Below, in pieces: positions 33,922-47,297 of a stretch of 64,000 nucleotides of DNA. The notes under the pieces are model-generated. The model ran no database searches. It was given only the letters and a program-made list of their open reading frames with translations, and was not told the DNA's origin. The stretch is from Serendipita indica DSM 11827 (lineage: Eukaryota; Basidiomycota; Agaricomycetes; Sebacinales; Serendipitaceae): the NCBI GenBank assembly GCA_910890315.1, contig CAJVGD010000010.1, forward strand, positions 682,001 to 746,000, given 5' to 3'. A program made the translations under genes and the position numbers. Position 1 is the stretch's first letter, and every line of letters starts with the position of its first letter.

Positions 33922-36900
33922 TTAAAAACCCTCAGCCTTGACCTCACCCTTGGAGGTCTTCTTGGACACTGTGGTCGTAGTCGTCGTCTTTCCACCGCTC
34001 GTGGTCGTCGTCGTCGAGGTCGTCTTGGACTCGCTGAGCGATGTCTGGGATGCCTGGCGCTCGAGCTTCATCTCGCTACCGACAGAGTATCCAGTGGCGC
34101 TAGTGGAAAAGAAGCTGGACTGGCTTCCAGCAGCGACGATGGCACCTGCAATACCGCCGGCTGGTGCGTCAGCTGGAGTCTGGATGAGGGGCGTGTTGGC
34201 CGAAGCGGACGAGGAGCCGGTGAGGAGACCGGATCCGTGGTCAACGAGGTTGATGAGCGAGTTGCCTTGCGTCTTCAAGTACATCGTTCCACGCTGGATG
34301 AGCGATCGGCTCTTGCGAGCAGGCGTACCTGGAGTCGAAGCACCAGAGGCAGCTGCAGATGCAGACGCAGCCGACGCAGCAGCGGTAGCAGCGGCGACCT
34401 GGTTCTTCAAGAGCGCCTCGTACGACGAGAGTTGGCAAACGAGGTCACCCTTGAGCGTGAAGACGGGGTTGGTGATGGCATAGGCGAGGTGTCCAGGAGA
34501 CGAGTACTCCCAGGTACCCTGGAGAGTCGAGCGCAGCTCCTTGAGCGCAGCCTGGAAGTCAATGGTCTGTGGCAGGTTGGCCGAGTGGATACGTCCAACA
34601 TCCAAGTGGCAGTCACCACAGCAAACTGGCTCAGCAAAGACGGGCTTGGTGGAACCAGCCATTTCGACGCTCAAGCCGGCACCAGTGCTCTTGATGCGGA
34701 TGGTAGCAGACCAGGTCGCGCTCGAAGACTTGCTCCATTCGTTGCAGGCCTCTTTGCCGCGAACCTTGAGTGTAGACTCGCCAGTGAGGATAATGTCGAG
34801 ACATCCTGGGCGGTAAACCGTGGGGATGGTGAGCTTGTTGCGAGTGCGGCCTATTAATCAGTCAGTACGAGTCAAAGGCTAATCAAAGGGGAAAACGACA
34901 TACAGTCGATCGAGTACTCTCCGTCCTTTTCGTCGTGGGCAGTTCCCTCGTGCTCGTGGCTCCATCCATCGCGGTGCTCCCAGATGTACTGGAGGGTACC
35001 TTCGTCGCACTTTTCGACAGCCTTCCACTTGCAGATTCTGCTCTTGCGGAAGGCGTGCTTGGCCCATGTCGTGAGCTCAAAGTTCCACTGGCCGTCAATG
35101 ACGCCGGCAAAGTTGGGCACAATGGTTGTTTGGGCGTTGATGACCTCGAGGTTCTTCAAGAGGCAACCCTCGAGGAACGCAGACTTGGCGAGGCAAACGG
35201 TTCCGAGCGAGCTGGACGACGACTTGCTGGCGGCAATGACCCAGCCGGCATTCCACTCGGGAGGAACAAAGTTGAGCGCACGACCACCACAGTTGCCGAC
35301 GATGAGGATGACGGGAGCCTCGGACGCCTTGCGAGCGTGGCCGCATGTCTCGACGGTGACCTTGTTCTTGCTGACGATGCAGTGGGCGACAGAGGTGAGA
35401 CCGAAGAGAGACTTGGCACTGCCAGGGAAGATGGGGATTGTGTGGATGACATTGTGTCCGTGGTGACCCATCTCGGCGAGATACTTCTTGGTGTAGCAAA
35501 TGGCCGTCTCGAGCTTGTCGACGACTTGACGTCCCTTGCCCTCGCACAAGCAGTCGACGTTGGAGAGCTCGGAGCGGTAGTTGGCACGCGAAAAGTCGAG
35601 GACGAGATGCTTGAAGCTGCGGTCGGCAACTTCGCCGTGAGCTTGGAAGAGGTGCGAGAGCTTGAAGCGGCTGAACCACGAGTCGCTGAGAGCCATCGAG
35701 GCCTGGTCCTCCATCTTGACGGGAACCTCGAATGCGAGGCAGAGATCGCTAAACTCGTGCACTTCCGTCTTGTCGGTGGGCTTGGCTGGCTTCCAGGCAG
35801 TGCGGATCCACCAGCTCTTCTTCTCGCCTTCACTCTTAACGCGGAGTTGACCGTCGTGGATGGTAACCCAGACGATGGCATTGCCATTGCTCAGCAGACG
35901 AACACGCATGGCGTCAAACGAAGCGGTGAAAATGTCCATCGACCACTTGGCGAGCGATGCGTCGGCTTCGGAGTGCTGCGAGCGCGTCCAGAGAGAGTAG
36001 AACAACGAGTTGATCGACTCTTCCGAAACGGCAAGCACCTGGTCGTAGCCGTGCATGTTCGTCTTGGAAATGCGAACATTGACGAGCTTGACTGTGCCCT
36101 GAGCGCGCTGGTGCTTGTGTCCCTCAAGGGTACCGCTGGTCCATCCACTGCCCTCCTGGGTGCCAGTGACGGCACCGCCTGTCGTGTGCGTATGCGTAGT
36201 CGTTTCGGTCTCATCAAACTCGTCAGACTCGTGCTCGTGTGTGTTGACATAGCCAGTCGTGGTTGTCGTGCGGGTATTGACGACAACGACGCGAGTATCG
36301 TGATGATAGATCTGGTGCATCTTGTACTGCGTGATCACATCGAGATAGTCGACCGAGAGGAAGTGGACAATCTGATAGAAGTAGGCGAGAGCAGTCTCGC
36401 ACGTCTCGGTGACGACCGAGAAGTGGTGGGAGAAACGAGCAGTGTCAAGGTTGAGTCGGAGGTTGGTGACGCTACCATCGCACTCCTTCTCCTCGCAGAC
36501 GTCGACAATAAAGGCGATTTGCCAGTTGGAGTACTCCTCTGGCTTCTCCTTGGCCCAATCGTCCGTCTTGAAAAAGGCGATCGAATCAATCGTATAGGTC
36601 AAGATGACCTCGTCCTTGCAGAGCGCGCGGACCTTGGGGGCACCAAACTGGATGTGGAACTTTGCGTCGATAGAGGCACCCATGACCCACTTGCTGCTAA
36701 TTTCAGCGAGGCAAATGGACAGCTTGTCGGCAGGGTGGCCAAGACGAGCGACACTGAGCCACTTCTTGTGCAAAAAGCTGTTGACCTGTTCGAGATCGAC
36801 ACCGCAGACAATCTGGTCGGTGCAGTGCTGTTCGACATCGGCAAGGGTGCTGCTGAGCGAGTAATCGATCGTGGGCGAGTACTTGTCGTCGTCAAAGTCT

Positions 36901-37567
36901 GGAATGTCGAAGAGGGTGTGCGAGCCACCATTTTCGAGGAATTGGAGGTACTGGCGCATGTAGAACGAGAGTGCCTCGGTGTCCTCATGGGGCTGGGTTG
37001 GGCGGAAAGACTGCAGCTTGGCACCAGCAAAGTCGAGGATCATGAGTTGGATGAGATGGCTCGAGCCGTTGCCAATTTTGCTGCTGCTGCCCTTGATGCC
37101 AGCGCGCGAGAAGGTCATGCGGAATGCGACCTGAACGTCCTTGATAGGGCGGTTCTTGGTGCTATGGGACATATCGTTAGAATATAACAAACGCCACGAG
37201 AGAACGGAGCTACTCACGCATCGACACGATAGTTGGAGAGGGAGACCTTGTTGTGCTCGAGGTTATAATGTCCCTCTTTGATGTTAACATAGAGAATAGC
37301 CTCGTGGTTGCAGATGAAGATGAGTTTTGGCTGTTCAAAGTGGGCCGAGAAGAAGAGTTCGGCAGTCGAAAAGACTTTTTTGGGCTTTGGGACAAAGTGC
37401 CACTGAGCGAGGGAGCGGTTGTACTTTGATTTGTCATACTCGACGGATGTAAAGTCGAGCGAATCCTCGCAGTCGTGGACGCACTCGTATGCGTTCTGGT
37501 AGAGCGCAGTGAGCTGGGCGTTGAGATAGCGGACCGACTGGGTCGCAGAATTTCCGTCGTGGCACAT
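33922..37567 (-). CDS. Large conserved-looking protein of unknown function
   Basis: Three exons with two clean GT-AG introns (37162-37217 and 34851-34903) give a protein of about 1180 residues. It starts at 37567 (MCHDGNSATQSVRYLNAQL). No known domain is recognised. Visible features are a Thr- and His-rich region in the middle (VVVVNTRTTTTTGYVN, then THTHTTGG), two Cys-containing segments (VCEEKECDG, VCCGDCHLDVG), an alanine-rich segment (AAATAAASAASASAAASG) and a C-terminus rich in Thr and Lys. There is no signal peptide or membrane helix. Codon use is strongly biased to C-ending codons, a mark of high expression. A TATAAAA box lies about 160 nt upstream, and the 5' leader is CT-rich, also typical of highly expressed fungal genes. 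Function cannot be assigned. Confidence 0.85.
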
Positions 37568-38203
37568 TATTGATCACTGGAAACTTGATTATAAGACGAT
37601 TGGGAACTGGTGTAGTGTTGGTGAGGGGTCGACCGGGCGAGCAGCGAGCAGAGAGACACAGAGACGGAGAGACGAGAAAAGGCCAGATAGGCTTGAAAAA
37701 ACTTTGTTGTTGACGTGTCCTGGTGGGTTTTATATCCCAACGGCGAGCTAAGGGAGCGGAGGCACCAGGCCGCCATCGAGCCGACAGGTGTCCTGAATAA
37801 ACGTCAAAGATAAGTAAGTTGGGAAGTCGAGACCGGGTTTTTGCTGCTGCCTGGACGTTTCAACTAGAGCTGCCATTGGCGGAGAGCAACGACACGCTGT
37901 CCACACGGTCGGACTCCCTTTGACCTCGAGGTCAGGGATAGCTTCTCCAGAGCTGCAAGTGATTAAAAAAAAAAGGTGAATTCGAATCAAGGATCTTTTT
38001 CTCTTTATTCTCGCTTTCTATCATCACATCAAACGCAAAGAGACCCCCCCAAAGCGGAGAAATGATTCACGCGACACGGCTGATGCGTTGGCCCGTTGGC
38101 ATTAGAGCAGAAATACAGCACCTTGAAAGAAGAGGATGGCCGCGGGACCGGGAGGAGGTATGCAGCGGATCCCGCGCGACCATTCTCTCGCCCCCCGCTG
38201 CCG
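37568..38203. other. Promoter region and ProRS 3' flank
   Basis: Contains the promoter of the unknown codon-biased gene (TATA at 37728-37734) and, to the right, the 3' flank of the prolyl-tRNA synthetase gene. A short A-run occurs at about 37965-37975. No gene seen. Confidence 0.5.
37728..37734 (-). promoter_or_regulatory. TATA box of the unknown gene
   Basis: TATAAAA on the minus strand, about 160 nt upstream of the ATG at 37567, followed by a CT-rich leader. Confidence 0.65.
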
Positions 38204-40792
<2,589 letters not shown>

Positions 40793-40940
40793 GGAGGAGA
40801 TTTGTCTTCGTTCTTGGTGCAAATGAGCCTGGCCGGTCCGAAACCACGGAGGTGGAAGGTTACGAAGGGTTGGGACACCAATGACTCGGCCTAGCCGTCT
40901 ATCTGATAGTGCTAATGTCCAAAAACGCGCTTGGGAGCCA

Positions 40941-40948
40941 TATTTATA
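40941..40948 (-). promoter_or_regulatory. TATA box of prolyl-tRNA synthetase
   Basis: TATAAATA on the minus strand, about 150 nt upstream of the chosen ATG. Transcription starting about 30 nt downstream would exclude the more distal ATG at 41005. Confidence 0.6.
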
Positions 40949-41218
40949 GCCGATATTCCGCGAAACGCGCAGTGGGACACTTTTCAAAATTGACCTCTGC
41001 AACATTCAGCTCCAAGAGCTTTGCCTCGGTTCACCGGAAGCTAGGAGTGGAAACACGAGAGAGATTATAGTGTTATTGAGATGTCATACAACTGTCGGGG
41101 TGCTTTGAATACTAGTTTTCCTTCTCCGAAATCGCAAACCAAACCCACAGCAAGCACTCGGACGCTATGAAACAGTCAACGGACGTTAGATATGAGATGC
41201 TGGAACATACCAAATTAC

Positions 41219-42625
41219 CTATTTGGCCACTACGGTGCTGCCATTCTTCAAAATGATTGTGACCGCCCTCATATCATCACGCCGACGACTATCCATGATA
41301 CGTTGAGCATATGCGGCCCATTCCTGCCTCTCTTCTTCGTTCCCCGGTAGCCACCCGAGTTCAATCTCCAAAACTTCAAGGTTCGGGCACAGCTCGAAGC
41401 TCTTGTTCGCGTCTCTACGCGTCTGTTTTGTGAGCGAGTATGCCAAATCATTCCATGGTTGGTATACTGCATGAAACGTCAAGTACAACTTGCGAACGCG
41501 AGGCGACTGAACCAACACGTCTTCAATAGTCTCTGGTGTGAGTGCCATCTGAAGTGTGAGCTCGAGTGGCGATAGCTGATATGTCGGACGGCTAACGGTG
41601 TCTTTAAGAAGGTTATGTACACCGCCCATGCCACCGGTTGGGTATCCAATGTGGAGCGAGATAAGCGCAGGTGCTTCGATCTGGGTCAAAGGTGAAAAAA
41701 TCGGTCCCCAGTGGAGCGTCCGAGTACCGTTGAACTGGAGGCGCTTGAGACAGGGGAGGCGAATCGAGGTGAGGACGTTGTCGCTAAAGCGGTCGATCTC
41801 TAGGTACTCCAGCTGTTTCGAGATCGAGAGCGCTGCAAGCGCCGTCAAATCGAGTTCGGTCACCCTGAGGTGGGTCAGGTTCGGTGCCGATGCCTCCGCT
41901 CGAGCAGGTAGGCGCGGTACGTGAAGAGACTGAAGAGATGGGAGAGTGGAAGAGAGTGACAGTATCTCGTAAGAACATTGGTCGAGCTCGAGTTTGGATA
42001 CTCTAAGCGGTAGGCTTGGGAGCCGTTTTGCCAGTTGTTGATGTTCGCCGGCTATGATTAGATGCTGCACATCAAACGCTGTGCGTTCGAGAAGTGGGAT
42101 TATGATGCTCTTCATCCCACCTGTGATTTTGAGAGCCCGAAGCGCCGCGAATTTGCCGTCCTCGGGGGAGATAGAAGACAAGTCCCGATCCTCGGACTCG
42201 AGCTCGAGGCTCTCACATCTCTCGAACGTATTGTATTTGCTCATCATGCTGAGTAATTTGGTCACTCTCACTTGCGAGAGCGTTCTCAGAGAGAGACGGA
42301 GGTCCAGAGTGGCCGTTGCTGAACGCGCGAGCTGGACGTCTAGAGACCACATGAATCGGCTAAATTTGACCTTACAATCATCCAATGGTGGACATATCTC
42401 GACACGTGTCCAGAAAACCGGGGTTTGGATAACGATTGCCCGCCAACGACGACAGACGAGCATCAAGCTGCGATATGGCGTCGTAGAGAGTCCCCTGGAG
42501 GAACATGTATTCGCTGGAGCAAGGTGTAAGGCGACGAGCAACAGGAGCTCGACGGGAAGGTCATGGATATGAACCGACGACGTCCGTCTGGAACTCCTGG
42601 TCATATATGTCGATGTAATCGTCAT
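41219..42625 (-). CDS. F-box protein with LRR-like C-terminus
   Basis: A single-exon frame of 468 residues. The F-box lies near the N-terminus (HIHDLPVELLLLVALHLAP, then LMLVCRRWRAIVIQTPVFW). The rest is a series of leucine-rich segments, such as FAALRALKITGGMKSI, LRVSKLELDQC, LRVTELDLTALAAL and LKRLQFNGTRTL, spaced as in agaricomycete F-box/LRR proteins. It is presumably a substrate receptor of an SCF ubiquitin ligase; the substrate is unknown. Such genes are heavily expanded and poorly conserved in Agaricomycetes. Confidence 0.85.
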   Translation of the reverse strand: MTITSTYMTRSSRRTSSVHIHDLPVELLLLVALHLAPANTCSSRGLSTTPYRSLMLVCRRWRAIVIQTPVFWTRVEICPPLDDCKVKFSRFMWSLDVQLARSATATLDLRLSLRTLSQVRVTKLLSMMSKYNTFERCESLELESEDRDLSSISPEDGKFAALRALKITGGMKSIIIPLLERTAFDVQHLIIAGEHQQLAKRLPSLPLRVSKLELDQCSYEILSLSSTLPSLQSLHVPRLPARAEASAPNLTHLRVTELDLTALAALSISKQLEYLEIDRFSDNVLTSIRLPCLKRLQFNGTRTLHWGPIFSPLTQIEAPALISLHIGYPTGGMGGVHNLLKDTVSRPTYQLSPLELTLQMALTPETIEDVLVQSPRVRKLYLTFHAVYQPWNDLAYSLTKQTRRDANKSFELCPNLEVLEIELGWLPGNEEERQEWAAYAQRIMDSRRRDDMRAVTIILKNGSTVVAK

Positions 42626-42909
42626 TATTACGTTGACCCCAGTGCTTTCCGAAGCTTGTAGCAGTTCTACCTGGCTCAGTATGGTCAGAGGTTGGGCGCA
42701 AGTTCAGGGCTGCGGCATCGCCACTTCTAGTGAGGGAAGCGAGAAGGCGCACAAAAAAGGTCCGAAGATAATCAGGCACGATAATTGCAAGCAAACAGAC
42801 GGAATATGCAAGACGAACGATAGTGTACAAATCCATGTATGCATGTCAAACGAACTCTAGTTCCCGAACAGAGAATTATGCTCCATCCCAACACTCCAGG
42901 TGCTAGGTT

Positions 42910-45900
42910 TTAGTACCGGTTATAGTAGTGCTCGGATGGATTCCACGCGGGAGGATATCCATCTTGTGGTGGCGGCGGATACATGGTCGACGGTGTCAAT
43001 GACTGCATAGACACGCCACTGTACATCATACTCGGGTCCCCCATCGTCACCGCAGAAGACGGTTGAGAACCGTGTTGAGAACGTGTACCGTCGGTGATGA
43101 GTTGTGGAGGGTGTCTTGCACCGTTGTCGACAACGGAGCCTGAGTATCCGCTGTAACCTTGGGGATACTGCATCATGCCGTGCATAGGGACGGCTGTTTG
43201 ATGCCGAGACTGAGACTGATAATCGTGATGCATGGCTAGCTGGGGATGTTGTGGGATGTACGATTGCCCATGAGTAGTTTGTGCCATCTGGTAGGGGTGA
43301 TGCTGCGATGACTGCGGTTGTGGAGCTGGAGGCTGATGGTGATAAGACGATGCATTTTCTGGTTGGGAAATCATCAAGTTGCTTGGGTGGTATCCCGTCG
43401 ATTTGCTTGGTTGACCAGAGTATGAGCTCGCATCGTCCATCTCACCCCAAGCCTTTGAAGGATAACCGGGTGCGTAGGACGCTTGCGATCGGGCATCGCT
43501 CGTCATAGAAACCTCGACCGGTGTAAGCTGCTCGACAGGATTGTTCGTGGTGGAACCCTGGATGACCGACCGCCCATCCATAGACATGTCATCCGCTTGT
43601 GAGAGAGACAAACCCAGATTGTTTTGCGGCTGCCCAGCGCCTTGCGCAGGGTACTGCTGATAGTCCGCCGACTTATCCGGAAGGCTGAACGCGAACCTAT
43701 CCGTATAGTCGTCATCAGCAGAGTCCATTGGCGACTCTGTCTTTGGCTGAACGTTCGGCATTGATGGTTTCCGTTTGGGTCGTCTGAGAAGCTCCTTGAC
43801 ACGCGAACGAACCCCAAACGTGGGTTTGCTCCCCGTCGTTGCGCTCACTGGACGTGCACCATTGGAGGTGCCTGCGTCAGGAACCTTCAATGCTGAAGAT
43901 GCCTCCGGTCGTGCGACGCCTATATCGGTCAGAGCCAATGGAGCAGGTGGATGGGTGACGATGCCGTCGAGGCGGACACGCTTTTCACGATGTTCATCCT
44001 GTTGGACATCGGTTGGGGAGACTGGAACTGGGAGCGAGACCGGAGCCGGAAGTGAGACTGCTGGAGCTCTGGGCGAAGGCTCTGGTTTGGATATTGTCCA
44101 AGCATCCAATGTCGACGGTTTGCCCACAACCCATACACCTCCAACTACATAGGGGAGAATAAGTCCATCGTAAACCGCCTGATCCTCTTCGAGGTCGAAT
44201 GCTGTTCGCTTCCGCTTGGGTGTTACGCTCTCGACGACTCCGTCGTTCATTTGGATACCAGCTCGATCGGATAGCGCTTCTAGAATGCGAAGTGGAGAGG
44301 TTGTTTCTGTCGACGTCGAGGCATCCTGGATCTCTTCCTTGGTACGCAGCCATGACTCCAGATCCTTGAGGAGTTCGATGGATTGAATGAGACCTTGAGC
44401 AGCAGCCATGACGGCTCGTTGTTCAAATCGTCGTGATGACGGAATGGTGCAAAGAACGCCAAAGATGACACCAGCGTCGAAGATGCGCTTTCCATAGACA
44501 AAATTGGATAAGCTGAGAGGCATCTTCTTTTTGAGCACATGTCGCTGAACTTGAATGACATGTAGCAATGACTGCGCTGCATCCAAAGTTCGAACAGCAG
44601 CAACAGTACCGTTCGCACTGGGAGGCGATCCCCTCGGTTTGTGGATGACAGCGTTCTCGAGAAGAAGTGCGGCCAATTTCATCTGATGGTACGCGACAAG
44701 GGCAGCTAGCTCTGCTTGTTGTGCGATGCTGTAACCCATGCCAAGTGTCACGTTTGACTCTGTCAAGGGTACTTGGGATCGCTGTTCCGTGCTGAAAACG
44801 GTATTGACCTCGGTCGCATACTCTGAAGAGGAATCGAATGCGATCGAATGGGGCAAATTCTCCTGCTGTTGATGTAACCGCGAGTCCCATTGCTCCAGCG
44901 TATCACCCGCACTGCGCGGCAACGCTGGATGCTTTGAGATGCCCTGATCGTCCCCGTTTTGACTTGCGCTTTCGGCGGCGGCAAGCATTTGCTCCCGTTC
45001 GCGGTCGCGCACATGCATAACCTCCACCCTCGCTTGCAAAAGGGTCTTCAAGAGCCTACCGAAAGTCAGGAAAAGCCAAACACACCGGGAGATACTATAC
45101 CTGGCTCTATGGGCGGCGAATAGGGTACTATGATTGATGCTAGCAGAGGCTGGCGGAGGCACCGCTGTGCAGGAAGGTTTAAATGTGCGGTCCTCCAAAG
45201 GAGTCGGGGTTTCCGTTGTGTATGATGCGGCGTCCAAGGTAATTTTGTTTCCAATCAGATCTGAGACGTGGCTACAAAGGTCAGGGTTCAGAATGATACG
45301 ATACGCAATCACGGCAGACGTACAAGTCGTAAAAGGCGACCGCAGCGGCAAGCATTCGACGTTGCTCGCGCTGCCACAAGCTTGACGATTGATCCTTATT
45401 AGGAGGCTCTCGGAGTAGGCCACAGTATTCCGATTTTCTGCGTATGGTATCCAAAAGTTGTCCAAGCTGCCGTTGGAATCCTACAGAAGCGATGCCCGAC
45501 ACAACCGTCTTGTATCCATCGAGCTCGTACGCATGAAGGAGGAAGACGACAAGGATGAGTGAGGCCAAGATGGCGTCAAAGCACTCTTCCATCGATTCGC
45601 CAGAGAGTGAGATGGCCAGGCGGGCCATATCAAACAATGTGGTAATGTCGCGCTCGTTGTCTGGAATCTCAGACGGCATCTTCCACGTCTTGCGTTCGAC
45701 CTGATATGCTAGCGAGCCAAGCGTCATTGATGCAGCAGCGACTGCAAAGAGGGATACAGGGATGTTGGTGATCTGGGTCGCAAACGAGTGCGAATCATGA
45801 TCGAGAATGCGGATCCGTTGTTCAATTTCGTAATGGAAGAAGCAGACGGGGTGGAGATACAACGTGCTCTTGAGAGAAGAGAGGAGACTCTCCCGCGACA

Positions 45901-46459
45901 GGCTGGACGGCATGAATTGGATGAGCTGGTGGGTGATGACGGCCTTACGACGCGAGCCGATCGCGTCCGAGGGGCCATGAACAAAGAAATAGGAATGAAG
46001 ACTTGACGTCTCCTCGGGTTCCAATAGTCTGGTCGTGAAGGGTGTCGCGGGTGGTGATGGCGTCGAGATGGATTCGATTCTGTTGGGTGATATACCGAGA
46101 GTACTGATCCAGAGGGCGGCAATCGTGTCGAGTTGATAGGTCCGCGCGGCACCGCTTCCTGACGAAGTGAGGACGAGAGGGGGTACAGAGATTTTTCGGG
46201 GCATAAAGGCCTCTTGAATCTCGTCGACTCGGATCGCCAGCGAATCAATCTTGAGCTCTGCTTCACGTTGGTTGTTCCAAAGAACATTAATGTCTCTGGA
46301 GATTAGTCAATAATCTGCAGCAATAGAAACGACGGGTGAAAGGACTGACGGCTTCTCGGTGTTTGGAGTCAAATAAATACAGATTCGAGGATCATTACTC
46401 CGTCGCGCACAGGGTTCGCATGGCTGGCCACGAGAACACTTTACTTTGAGCCGTTTGCA
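42910..46459 (-). CDS. Zn2Cys6 fungal-specific transcription factor
   Basis: The DNA-binding domain lies just inside 46459: CKRLKVKCSRGQPCEPC followed by ARRSNDPRIC, giving five of the six cysteines. The first cysteine must lie in an upstream exon I could not place (a candidate start is at 46734, MSSATAKAP). Then come a short coiled-coil-like linker (NNQREAELKIDSLAIRVDEI) and the fungal_trans middle homology region (IAALWISTLGISPNRIESIS, LHPVCFFHYEIEQRIRI and REQRRMLAAAVAFYDLY). After introns near 45260-45400 and 45060-45110 follows a long second part with a KRKR basic patch. Its C-terminus is rich in Gln, Pro, Ser and Tyr (about 43000-43400), a likely activation region. Targets are unknown. 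Confidence 0.85.
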
Positions 46460-46734
46460 CTGTCCCTCGGTTAGCTACTGCCCGTGGGCCGCTAAAAATT
46501 CGCGGTAAATGCGATACAGACTTCTGTACAGACTATCGTGCTCCTTGAACGCGACCTGCATGATTTTCGATGCCAGAAACGAGGTGCGAAGCCGGAGGGG
46601 ATTAAGAAGCAGAGAAACGAGGCAGCGTCCGTCCGCCGATGTGGAAAAATCGAGCCAAAATCAGCGATGAGCATTTGACATTCAGACTAAGAGACTTGAT
46701 GAACGTACGGGGCCTTTGCGGTCGCAGAGCTCAT

Positions 46735-47297
46735 GGCGCGGGCGAGTCCAAGTCGTGCAAGGGACAAGCCGAGACTCTGGCAGGCTGTTTGGGGGTGCCT
46801 GAGCACAACAGAGCACCCGTAATACAGCCACATAGTTTCGTGAATTGCCAATTTACAAAAATGGCTCATAAGTCGTCATCGACCCCTCAGTCGATAAGCC
46901 CAGACAGAGACGTCGGTCAACAGCAAGTGCGCCAGCTTATTATCAATGAGATGGATAGTATCATTACAAGGCATCAAGAATGGTGGGAGAAGAAAACGCA
47001 TCGCACACAACGCACAGCAGAGACCGAGAACGACAATCACAAGTCACTATAGAGGGGACCTGTACCATCGATGAGAGAAAGACTGATGTTAGGAGGATGA
47101 TGACATGAGGGTTTCGCGACGAGCCTAGGGCCCAGAACGTGACCAAAAAAAAAAAAAGACAAAGAAGGAATGACCGGGGCTGCCGAGCCTTCAAGGCACA
47201 GACAAAAGCAATTCAGACAACGTCAGCGTATGCAGATCTGTAGAAAGTCGAATGGGGCCGCTGAGAAGTCGCCTCGCCAGAAGCCAGCACCGTGAGC
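46735..47297. other. Intergenic region
   Basis: Lies between the 5' side of the transcription factor and the 3' end of the Rrm4-like gene. It contains a 14-nt A-run near 47143-47156. A plus-strand frame of 137 codons (46639-47052) has no domain support. Confidence 0.5.

Noticed and set aside
34935-37187. Plus-strand open frame of 750 codons opposite the unknown gene
   Set aside because: It mirrors exon 2 of a strongly codon-biased minus-strand gene. Avoidance of A/T at third positions removes stops on the opposite strand; there is no promoter, domain or intron logic for the plus frame.
46639-47052. Plus-strand open frame of 137 codons
   Set aside because: No recognisable domain, overlaps the likely 5' exons of the transcription factor on the other strand, and composition is ordinary.
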